From Solirubrobacter sp963837485 (GTDB lineage: Bacteria > Actinomycetota > Thermoleophilia > Solirubrobacterales > Solirubrobacteraceae), in contig CAWINP010000011.1 in the NCBI GenBank assembly GCA_963837485.1, forward strand, positions 186,001 to 250,000: a stretch of DNA of 64,000 bases. The letters run 5' to 3'. Every line of letters begins with the position of its first letter. The first letter of the stretch is position 1. The translations under genes and the position numbers were made by a program. Of the stretch, positions 57,361 through 64,000 are shown one piece after another. The notes under the pieces were generated by a model, which was not told the origin of the DNA, searched no databases, and saw only the letters and a list, made by a program, of their open reading frames with translations.

Positions 57361-57599
57361 CGCCCGACCCTACTCGGTAAGCGAAGGTGGGAGACGCTCA
57401 TGAGTGCTGGTCAGCCCACCCCATCAGACAGCCGTTCCTCATCTCGGCACGTTAGGGCCGTGGCCTGAGACGACTTCTGCGACACACCTCGTATCGCAAT
57501 CGGCTCTGGAAACCGATGGGCCCGCACGCGACGGCCGGGGCGTCGGTGAGCGAGCGGCCCTGACATGCGCTGTTCGGCCGCGGTCTGCGGCGGCAATAG

Positions 57600-57785
57600 C
57601 GGCGGTCGGCACGGCGAGCCATGGGCGGCCGAGGACGAGGGCGTTAGTGAACGAGCCGCCGATGAACACGGTGTCGCCGCTGACACACAGCGCGCTGACC
57701 AAGCCGTCCGAGAGCTCAATCATCGAGAACGGATCGCGGATGCCCGCCGCCGGCGCCCATCTCGGATCCACGTCTCCGCCGGCGC
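57600..57785 (-). pseudogene. Beta-propeller (delta-60-repeat-like) fragment
   Basis: The minus strand encodes a fragment reading DPRWAPAAGIRDPF, LVSALCVSGDTVFIGGSFTNALVLGRPWLAV, which resembles one blade of a delta-60-repeat extracellular beta-propeller. No start codon or continuation is present; it abuts the CFAS remnant at about 57790. The rest of 57361-57600 shows nothing I recognise. Confidence 0.4.
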
Positions 57786-57789
57786 CGAG

Positions 57790-58316
57790 TGGTCGTCGGC
57801 GTGCAGGTCGAGCTTGTCGCAGACGAGCTCGAGCTTGACGATCGACGCCTCGTGCAGAGAGGTGTCGGGGGTCTGGAAATACGCCGCGCTGTACATCAGC
57901 GTCTCGTCGAGCATGAGCGCGAAGAGGTCGTTGCCGAGGTCGTAGTGCCGACGAACGTCGGGAGCGGGTCGCGGACCCTCGACGCCGCGCAGGCGCTGAT
58001 AGGGCTCGCGGACGAGCGTCAGGCGGCGGCGCACGGCGTCCAGGGCCGCGGCGTTGCGCGCCGCGACCCGGACGACGGCGATTGGGTCCGGTGACTCCCA
58101 GTGGCCGGCGACGTAGCTGGACGCCAGGCCACGGCTGCCGCGCAGGAGCTCTGTCCATGCGCGGGGGTCGCGGACGTGGATTAGCGCTGAGGGGGGCGCG
58201 CCCGGGCCGAGCACGTGGACCTGGCCGTCGGGCTCGACGAGCTCGAGGCGGCCGGCGGTGATGCGGCGCAGGAGACCGAACACGATCCGCCGCGCGATGA
58301 CCTGGGCCGCGGTCAT
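57790..58316 (-). pseudogene. Cyclopropane-fatty-acid synthase-like, N-terminal remnant
   Basis: The start and first 175 residues match CFAS-family methyltransferases (GRLELVEPDGQVHVLG, LASSYVAGHWESPDPIAVVRVA, VRRHYDLGNDLFALMLDETLMYSAAYF). The frame loses similarity after KLELVCDKLDLHADD, just before the SAM motif (LDVGCGWG) should appear. The catalytic half is gone, so it cannot be active. It follows the DUF1365 remnant on the same strand. Confidence 0.7.
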
Positions 58317-58328
58317 CGGTCAGGCGCT

Positions 58329-58852
58329 GCTGGTCGGGGCGCGAGTAGTGCGGGGCGCCGCGCAGCGCGAGCGCCAGCGCGTGACCGTAGATCAACATCA
58401 GCACGCGCAGGCTCCCGGCGGGATGCCGGGCGACGAATGCCCGCAGGCCGCGCTCGGTGAGCTGCTGGCGGCGCAGGTTGAGCGTCGCGTCGAAGTCGAC
58501 GGCGCCGTCGTCGCGGCGCCGGTTCTCGATATGGAGCACGAGCACGGAGCGCTGGTAGGCGATCGCGCCGAGGACCGCAGTCTCGGCCGGCGTCGGATCC
58601 GCCAGCAGCGCCAGCGCCTCGTCCGCATGGCAGGCGAGCACCACCCCGTCAAAGCGCATCCGAGCGCGGCCGGCGACGGTCACGTCGACCGCGCCGTCGC
58701 CGGTGCGGCGCACCGAGGCGACCGGGCTACTGAACCGCGTCCGGTCGCCCAGGCGCGCGCAGATCGCCTCCACGTACGCGCGCGAGCCGCCCACGATCGT
58801 CTGCCAGGTCGGGCGGCCGGTAGCGCGCAGCATTCCGTGGTTGGCGAAGAAC
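58329..58852 (-). pseudogene. Amine oxidase-DUF1365 in-frame deletion remnant
   Basis: The segment starts in the middle of an FAD-dependent amine-oxidase-like protein (FFANHGMLRATGRPTWQTIVGGSRAYVEAI, VVLACHADEALALLADPTPAE, AIAYQRSVLVLH). It then passes without frame change into the C-terminal end of a DUF1365 protein (IENRRRDDGAVDFDATLNLRR, LRVLMLIYGHALALALRGAPHYSRP). The FAD-binding N-terminus and the sequence between the two genes are missing. The original order was amine oxidase, DUF1365, CFAS. Confidence 0.65.
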
Positions 58853-58986
58853 GTTCGTGTAGCCCGGGAGCACGGCGGCGTCGAGGACCCGGTCGAGCAC
58901 GCTGATTGTCGTCATGTCGTCTGATGCGCTCGTCTGGCCCCGGCGTGGCGCAGCACGCCGGGGCCAGGTGAGGCGACTCGGGCCGG

Positions 58987-59508
58987 CTAGCGAGGGATCA
59001 GCACGCGGTTGATGACGTGGATGACGCCGTTGGACGCGGCGACGTCGGGCGTGGTCACGCGGGCGCCTCCGACGAACACCTTGCCATCGCGGACGTGAAC
59101 CCGGACGCGCTGGCCGCTGAGCGTCTGGATCGACTTGCGCTTCACGACCTTGCTGGCGGTGAGCTTGCCCTTGGCGACGTGGTAGAGAAGCACCGACCGC
59201 AACTTCGCCTTGTCGCCGGCCAGCGCGTTCAGCGTCTTCTTGGGCACCTTGGCGAACGCGCGATCGGTCGGCGCGAACACCGTGAAGCGCCCCTTGCCCT
59301 CCAGCGTCGTGACCAGCCCCGCCTGCTTCAACAGGGCCGTCAGGGTCTTGAACTGACCGGCCGCCGTGGCCGTCTCGACGATGTCCTTACCGGTGCCGGC
59401 CCGCGCGGTGTCGCGCATGACGTGGGCCGGCGCGGATGCCGGGCCGGCTACCGCGAGCGCGACGGCGGAGGCGGCGGACACTGCCAGGATGCTGCGGATT
59501 CGACTCAC
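58987..59508 (-). CDS. Exported fasciclin-domain protein
   Basis: A 173-residue protein: a signal peptide (ILAVSAASAVALAVAGPASAPA) and one fasciclin domain (DIVETATAAGQFKTLTALLKQAGL, FTVFAPTDRAFAKVPKKTL, LRSVLLYHVAKGKLTA, VINRVLIPR). The fold mediates adhesion at the cell surface. GTG 59508 is chosen because the signal peptide begins there. It has a strong promoter that overlaps a candidate CarH operator. Confidence 0.9.
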   Translation of the reverse strand: MSRIRSILAVSAASAVALAVAGPASAPAHVMRDTARAGTGKDIVETATAAGQFKTLTALLKQAGLVTTLEGKGRFTVFAPTDRAFAKVPKKTLNALAGDKAKLRSVLLYHVAKGKLTASKVVKRKSIQTLSGQRVRVHVRDGKVFVGGARVTTPDVAASNGVIHVINRVLIPR

Positions 59509-59587
59509 GGGACGAGTCCTTTCTGCTTGGCCGACTGAGTTACCCCGTCCCGGGGTCGCGGGACAGCCGCTTGTCCAGGATCTGTCG

Positions 59588-59602
59588 AGGTGTTGTACAC
59601 CT
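59588..59602. promoter_or_regulatory. Candidate CarH operator, AGGTGT-N3-ACACCT
   Basis: A palindrome AGGTGT-TGT-ACACCT lies at the predicted transcription start of the fasciclin gene. The core TGTTGTACA is repeated at 59661-59669 just before the CarH-like gene. A bound repressor here would block the fasciclin promoter. Confidence 0.55.
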
Positions 59603-59607
59603 TGGCC

Positions 59608-59636
59608 ACTGTAGGGTCCGCCTGGCCGTCTGTCAA
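59608..59636 (-). promoter_or_regulatory. Fasciclin gene promoter, TTGACA-N17-TACAGT
   Basis: On the minus strand TTGACA (59636-59631) and TACAGT (59613-59608) are 17 bases apart, a near-consensus housekeeping promoter. Transcription should start near 59601. Confidence 0.7.
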
Positions 59637-59660
59637 GGAAAAGTTCATGTGGTGTCAAGA

Positions 59661-59670
59661 TGTTGTACAG
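59661..59670. promoter_or_regulatory. Second TGTTGTACA element before the CarH-like gene
   Basis: TGTTGTACAG ends 8 bases before the GTG start and repeats the core of the palindrome at 59588-59602. It could be an autoregulatory site. Confidence 0.45.
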
Positions 59671-59678
59671 TCTCGGTC

Positions 59679-60587
59679 GTGGCGATTGGCCCTCTCCTGC
59701 GGATCGGTGAACTGAGCAAGCGCACCGGCGTGAGCGCCGACCTGCTGCGGGCGTGGGAGCGTCGCTACGGGCTCCTGCGTCCCACGCGCTCGTCCGGCGG
59801 CCTACGCCTCTACGCCTCTGCTGACGTCGAGCGCGTGCGGCTCATGCAACAGCACCTCGCCGGAGGGCTGGCCGCCGCCGAGGCGGCCACCGCCGCGTCG
59901 CGCGCCCTGGCCGGCGAGGAAGCGGCGCCGCCGGCGTTCTCCTGGGTGGCGCTGCGTGAAGAGCTCGTCGACGCGCTGGACCGCTTCGACGAGCCGCGGG
60001 CACAGGCGATCCTCGACCGGCTCCTGGCCATAACCACCCTGGAAACGCTGCTGAGCGAAGTCGTGCTGCCCTACCTGCGCGAGCTCGGAGAACGTTGGGC
60101 ACGCGGCGAGGCATCGGTCGCCCAGGAGCACTTCGCCACCGCCGTCCTGCGAGGCCGGCTGCTCGGCATCGCGCGCGGCTGGGGCCTGGGGATCGGGCCT
60201 GCGGCCGTGCTCGCCTGCCTGCCGGGCGAGCACCATGACCTCGGCCTGATCGCGTTCGGCCTCGCGTTGCATGCGTGCGGCTGGCGCATCGTCTATCTCG
60301 GCCCCGACGCACCGATCGAGACCGTCGACGACGTGAGCCGCCGCCTCCAACCCAGCCTTGTCGTCCTGACCGCGGTGAGCGACGAGCGCGTGCAGCCGCA
60401 CGTTGAACGGCTGCGCGGACTCGCCGCCCATCAGCGCCTCGCGTTCGGCGGCGCCGCCGCGGCGAGTGGCCTCCTGGGGTCCGAGGGCGTGCTCATGCTC
60501 ACCGGCGACCCGATCGCCGCCGCGACGCAAGTCACCGCGCTGGCACGGGGCGATGCGAGCTTCGACCGCCAACCAACCGGGACGTGA
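59679..60587 (+). CDS. CarH/LitR-type B12-dependent photoreceptor regulator
   Basis: A 302-residue MerR-family regulator. The N-terminus is a MerR helix-turn-helix (RIGELSKRTGVSADLLRAWERRYGLL). It is followed by a helical B12-cap domain with the light-sensing W-x9-EH motif (W140, E150-H151), then a cobalamin-binding Rossmann domain with E-x-H-D-x-G (E184, H186, D187, G189). CarH proteins hold adenosylcobalamin, repress in the dark and fall off DNA on illumination. It is divergent from the fasciclin gene and upstream of an epimerase gene. GTG 59679 is the start. Confidence 0.9.
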   Translation: MAIGPLLRIGELSKRTGVSADLLRAWERRYGLLRPTRSSGGLRLYASADVERVRLMQQHLAGGLAAAEAATAASRALAGEEAAPPAFSWVALREELVDALDRFDEPRAQAILDRLLAITTLETLLSEVVLPYLRELGERWARGEASVAQEHFATAVLRGRLLGIARGWGLGIGPAAVLACLPGEHHDLGLIAFGLALHACGWRIVYLGPDAPIETVDDVSRRLQPSLVVLTAVSDERVQPHVERLRGLAAHQRLAFGGAAAASGLLGSEGVLMLTGDPIAAATQVTALARGDASFDRQPTGT

Positions 60588-60591
60588 CGCC

Positions 60592-61512
60592 GTGAGGGCC
60601 GCGGTGATCGGAGCGAGCGGGTTTGTCGGGCGCGCGCTCGTGCCGGCGCTGGCCCGGCGGGGCGAGGTCGTCGCCGTCTCGCGGCGGGGCACCGCACCGG
60701 ACATGCCGGGGGTCCGAGGGCTCGCCGCCGATGTCACCGGCTCGTTCCGCGGCGCCCTCGAGGGGGTCGACGTCGCCTACTACCTCGTCCACTCGCTCGG
60801 CTCCCGCGACTTCTCCGGACTCGATCGCCGCGCGGCCGAGAACGTCGCCGCCGAAGCCGAGCGGGCGGGCGTCAGGCAGATCGTCTACCTGGGCGGGCTC
60901 GGCGAGGACCAACCCCAACTCTCGGCCCACCTGCGCAGCCGGACGGAGACGGCCGCGGTCCTCGCGTCCGGAGCCGTCCCGGTGACCACACTGCGAGCCG
61001 CCGTCATCGTCGGCCGCGGCAGCGCCGCCTTCGAGACGATCGTCGCCCTCGTCGACCGGCTGCCGGTGATGGTCGCGCCACGATGGCTCTCCACGCCGAC
61101 GCAACCGATCGCCCTCGACGACATGATCCGCTACCTCGCAGGCGTCGCGGGCCGCCCGGAGGCGCTCGGCCAGAGCTTCGACGCCGGCGGCCCGGAGGTC
61201 CTCACCTACGGCGACATGATCAGGCGCATCGCCCGCATCCGTGGACGGCGGCCGCTCATCCTCGAGGTGCCGGTGCTGACGCCGAGGCTGTCCTCGTACT
61301 GGCTGCACCTCGTGACGCCCGTGCGCGCCGCCGTCGCCCGGCCGCTCATCGAGGGCCTGCGAAATCCGACGGTGGCCCACGACGACCGCATCCGGGGCCT
61401 GCTCCCGTTCCCCCTCACGAGCTTCTGCGACGCCGCCCGCGGCGCGCTCGACCCGGTCACCGCCGAGCCGGCCCGCGAACGGCGGCGCGCCGCGCAGCCG
61501 AGCTCGCCATGA
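60592..61512 (+). CDS. NAD-dependent epimerase/dehydratase-like protein
   Basis: A 306-residue extended-SDR protein of the NmrA/epimerase type: AAVIGASGFVGRALVPALARRG (nucleotide motif), VDVAYYLVHSLGSRDF, QIVYLGGLGED and TTLRAAVIVGRGSAAFE. The YLVHSL and YLGGL motifs are common in proteins annotated as oxidoreductases near CarH/LitR genes. It follows the CarH-like gene by 4 bases and overlaps the MMPL gene, so the three form an operon. Confidence 0.82.
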   Translation: MRAAVIGASGFVGRALVPALARRGEVVAVSRRGTAPDMPGVRGLAADVTGSFRGALEGVDVAYYLVHSLGSRDFSGLDRRAAENVAAEAERAGVRQIVYLGGLGEDQPQLSAHLRSRTETAAVLASGAVPVTTLRAAVIVGRGSAAFETIVALVDRLPVMVAPRWLSTPTQPIALDDMIRYLAGVAGRPEALGQSFDAGGPEVLTYGDMIRRIARIRGRRPLILEVPVLTPRLSSYWLHLVTPVRAAVARPLIEGLRNPTVAHDDRIRGLLPFPLTSFCDAARGALDPVTAEPARERRRAAQPSSP

Positions 61513-63578
61513 ACCTCTTCGCCGTGCCCGCCGGCCGGACGGCCAAGTGGGTGGTCTTCTTCGTCACGTTCCTCGTGTTCGCCGGCCTCGCCAGCCAGGG
61601 CGGGAAGTTCGAGCAGGCGCAGAAGAACGAGACGTCCTCCTTCCTGCCCGGCAGCGCGGAGTCGGTCAAGGCGCTGAAGCAGATCGAGCGATTCCCGGGC
61701 GGCGAGGAGGCGCCGGCGGTGATCGTCTACGAGCGTCCGTCGGGGCTGACCGGCGCGGACAAGCGGCGCATCCAGGAGACGGTCGGCACGCTCAACGCCG
61801 GCCGGCGGCGGTTGGTCGGCGAGGCGCAGCCGCCGGTGCTCTCGGGCAACGGCAAGGCCGCCGTCGTGATCCAGCCGGTCGAGCCCGGTGACGGCCAGAG
61901 CGACCTGTTCCAGGACGCCGTGCAGTCGATCCGGGATCGCGCCGGCGGCTCCGGCGGCGGGCTGCAGGTCAAGGTGACGGGCGCGGCGGGCTACAGCCTC
62001 GACGCGATCAAGGTGTTCGCGAACATCAACGGCTCGCTGCTGCTGGTCGCGGCGCTGATCGTCCTGATCCTGCTGATCGCCATCTACCGCTCGCCGATCT
62101 TCTGGATCATCCCGTTCTTCACCGTGCTGCTGGCCGAGGGCGCGGCGCGCGGGGTCGGCTACCTGCTCGCCGAGGCGGGCGTGACGATCAACGGCCAGTC
62201 CGGCGGCATCCTGCCCGTGCTGGTGTTCGGCGCCGGCACCGACTACGCGCTGCTGCTCGTCTCGCGCTATCGCGAGGAGCTGCGCCGCCACGAGGACAAG
62301 CACGAGGCGATGGCGATCGCGCTCAGGAGCGCGGGCCCGGCGATCCTCGCGTCCGGCCTCACGGTGATCGCCGCGCTGCTCACGCTCAGCATCGCCGAGG
62401 TCAACGGCACCGCCGGGCTTGGGCCGCTCGGCGCGATGGGCGTCGGGCTGGCGATGATCTCGATGCTCACGCTGCTCCCGGCCGCGCTGACGATCTGCGG
62501 GCGCAACTGGTTCTGGCCACGCATCCCGCACCTCGGCGAGGCCGGCGTCGACCAGACGCACGGCTTCTGGCGGCGGATCGGCGACCGCATCGCGGTCCGC
62601 CCCCGCGCCGTCTGGATCACCGGCTCCATCGTGCTGGCGATCCTCGCCGCCAACCTGCTCAACCTCGACACGGGGCTCACCAGCGGCAACTCGTTCCGCG
62701 GCGAGGTCGACTCCGTCCAGGGGCAGGAGATCCTCGCGCGCAACTTCCCGGCCGGCGCGTCGGCGCCGACCGACGTCATCGTGCCCGACCGCGGGCGCGC
62801 GCAGGCCGTGGCCGACGCGCTGTCCGCGCGCAAGGACCTCGTGAGCCAGGTCAGCAAGCCGGTCCAGGGCCCGCCCGGCGCGCGGCTGAGCGTGACGCTG
62901 GTCGACGCGCCCTATGACACCAAGACGCTGGCGCAGGTGCCGGAGCTCCGGCGGGTCGCCAAGCAGGCGGGCGGCGACGCGACGCTCGTCGGCGGCCCGA
63001 CCGCGCAGGAGTACGACCTGCGCAGGTCCGCGACGCGCGACAACCGCGTGATCATCCCGCTCACGCTCGCCGTCGTTTTCCTGATCCTCGCCGTCCTGCT
63101 GCGCGCGCTGCTCGCGCCGCTGCTGCTCGTCCTGTCGGTGATACTCAGCTTCGCCGCCGCGCTCGGCACCGGCGTGTTCGTCTCCGACGCGATCTTCGGC
63201 TTCCCCGGCGTCGATCCGGCGCTGCCGCTGCTGTGCTTCGTGTTCCTCGTGGCCCTGGGGATCGACTACAACATCTTCCTCATGGCGCGCGTGCGCGAGG
63301 AGGCGATCAAGCACGGCACGCGCGAGGGCACGCTGCGCGGCCTGGCGGTCACCGGCGCGGTCATCACCGGCGCGGGCATCGTGCTCGTCGGCACGTTCGG
63401 CGCGCTCGCCGTGCTCCCGCTCGTCGCGCTGACCGAGATCGGCTTCATCGTCGCGTTCGGCGTCCTGCTCGACACGTTCATCGTACGCTCCGTGATCGTC
63501 CCGGCGCTCGTGATCGACGTCGGCCGCCGCGTCTGGTGGCCGTCGCGGTTGTCCCGCGCAAAGGCGCATGCGGACTAG
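61509..63578 (+). CDS. MMPL family RND transporter
   Basis: A 689-residue RND-fold protein with two repeats, each of one helix, an extracellular domain and five helices. Motifs include FGAGTDYALLLVSRYREEL and ALGIDYNIFLMARVREEA (proton-relay GxDY in each half). MMPL proteins export lipids or other hydrophobic compounds, or act in efflux. ATG 61509 overlaps the stop of the epimerase gene. Light-controlled co-expression with CarH is an inference. Confidence 0.92.
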   Translation: MNLFAVPAGRTAKWVVFFVTFLVFAGLASQGGKFEQAQKNETSSFLPGSAESVKALKQIERFPGGEEAPAVIVYERPSGLTGADKRRIQETVGTLNAGRRRLVGEAQPPVLSGNGKAAVVIQPVEPGDGQSDLFQDAVQSIRDRAGGSGGGLQVKVTGAAGYSLDAIKVFANINGSLLLVAALIVLILLIAIYRSPIFWIIPFFTVLLAEGAARGVGYLLAEAGVTINGQSGGILPVLVFGAGTDYALLLVSRYREELRRHEDKHEAMAIALRSAGPAILASGLTVIAALLTLSIAEVNGTAGLGPLGAMGVGLAMISMLTLLPAALTICGRNWFWPRIPHLGEAGVDQTHGFWRRIGDRIAVRPRAVWITGSIVLAILAANLLNLDTGLTSGNSFRGEVDSVQGQEILARNFPAGASAPTDVIVPDRGRAQAVADALSARKDLVSQVSKPVQGPPGARLSVTLVDAPYDTKTLAQVPELRRVAKQAGGDATLVGGPTAQEYDLRRSATRDNRVIIPLTLAVVFLILAVLLRALLAPLLLVLSVILSFAAALGTGVFVSDAIFGFPGVDPALPLLCFVFLVALGIDYNIFLMARVREEAIKHGTREGTLRGLAVTGAVITGAGIVLVGTFGALAVLPLVALTEIGFIVAFGVLLDTFIVRSVIVPALVIDVGRRVWWPSRLSRAKAHAD

Positions 63579-63784
63579 ATGACTTGCCCGGGAGCCTTCG
63601 CTCAGGCGGCAGTCTCCGAACGACACGCTCCCCGGCTCAACGAGCTCGTCCCACCCAGCGGATCTCGTGCGCCGCATCGGCTTTCAGCGGGCTCGTAACG
63701 GTTCACCGTCGAGTCTTCGCCTGTCGCAATTGATTGGCCGGATGTTGCGCTCGGCGAGCGTCGCGGTCCCGTGGATTCGGCGTG
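63579..63784. other. No recognisable gene
   Basis: About 200 bases between the MMPL gene and an SDR remnant. I see no coding pattern or clear terminator. Confidence 0.4.
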
Positions 63785-64000
63785 ATCGCCGAGCTACGGC
63801 ATCAGCAAGGCCGCGCTTCAACGCGCTCGTGAGCACGCGCACAGCCGAGCCTTGCCGACACGCCCATCCTCGTCAACGCCGTCTCCCGCGGGCTCACCGC
63901 GACCTGGCCCAGTGCCGAGGCCATGGGTGCTCGCCCGATCGAGACGGGCGCGGCGCCCGTCGCGTGGGCCGCGGGGTTACCCGACGACGGCCCCCGCGGC
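63785..64000 (+). pseudogene. SDR oxidoreductase remnant with indels, running off the window
   Basis: Pieces in shifting frames match an SDR from the active site onwards: YGISKAALNALV (YxxxK), STRTAELADTPILVNAVS, GLTATWPSAEAMGARPIETGAAPVAWAAGLPDDGPRG. Two extra bases (a T near 63817 and a C near 63851) break the frame, and the N-terminal half is absent. The fragment reaches the end of the window. Confidence 0.55.

Noticed and set aside
1..64000. tRNA genes, insertion sequences, prophage or plasmid functions
   Set aside because: No cloverleaf, transposase, integrase or replication protein was recognised on either strand.

Overview
This is a high-GC window (roughly 70% G+C by eye) with actinobacterial signs: many GTG/TTG/CTG starts, dense 4-bp stop/start overlaps and gene families I associate with soil Thermoleophilia (Solirubrobacterales-like). 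The taxon is an inference from gene content. No rRNA, tRNA, CRISPR array, prophage or insertion sequence was recognised.

Layout. 0-7.2 kb holds a partial surface protein, remnants of an SDR and an MFS gene, a glycine-rich exported protein that collides with a 3'-truncated MASE1 histidine kinase, a sulfite-oxidase-fold enzyme divergent from a TetR repressor with two clear operators, and a methyltransferase. 7.2-8.6 kb holds small ORFs with a structured leader, a cold-shock protein and two small proteins. 8.7-17.4 kb is a PQQ and alcohol oxidation island: a GAF/LytTR regulator, pqqABCDE, an M17 aminopeptidase divergent from pqqA, an MntP-like membrane protein, a lanthanide-type PQQ alcohol dehydrogenase without a signal peptide, and a cupredoxin-like protein.

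17.5-39.2 kb is the centrepiece: a nearly continuous archaeal-type tetrahydromethanopterin (H4MPT) and methanofuran C1 oxidation module. It carries fae, mtdB, mch and fhcABCD (formaldehyde to formate), plus cofactor synthesis genes: pabAB fusion, MptA/FolE2-type GTP cyclohydrolase, beta-RFAP synthase, DHPS-like protein, PCD, RimK-like ligase, mfnB, mfnE, mfnF and an MfnD-like ligase. Several poorly understood companions sit among them (DUF447, DUF1464, HisA-like, CitG-like, an R2-like diiron protein, an SDR). The alcohol dehydrogenase would make formaldehyde, Fae would capture it on H4MPT, MtdB and Mch would oxidise it, and Fhc would release formate. Actinobacteria more often use mycothiol for this step.

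39.2-50.1 kb holds an AmiC-like sensor opposite an HD/LuxR regulator, DHFR-family reductases, a MocR regulator, a GH13 remnant, TerC, and a ferredoxin with its reductase. 50.2-56.5 kb holds a two-component system next to an ApbE/heme-b membrane module; this region and the ferredoxin reductase promoter share a 29-bp palindrome, GGTAAG-N17-CTTACC, in four copies. 56.5-64 kb holds a P-type ATPase, a universal stress protein, a decayed amine oxidase/DUF1365/CFAS cluster, a fasciclin protein, a CarH-type B12 photoreceptor, an epimerase, an MMPL transporter and an SDR remnant.

Three genes (the PQQ dehydrogenase, fhcA and a hypothetical at 49.7 kb) carry exactly one extra base each, and the terminal SDR fragment shows two more. 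This could be assembly error rather than biology.
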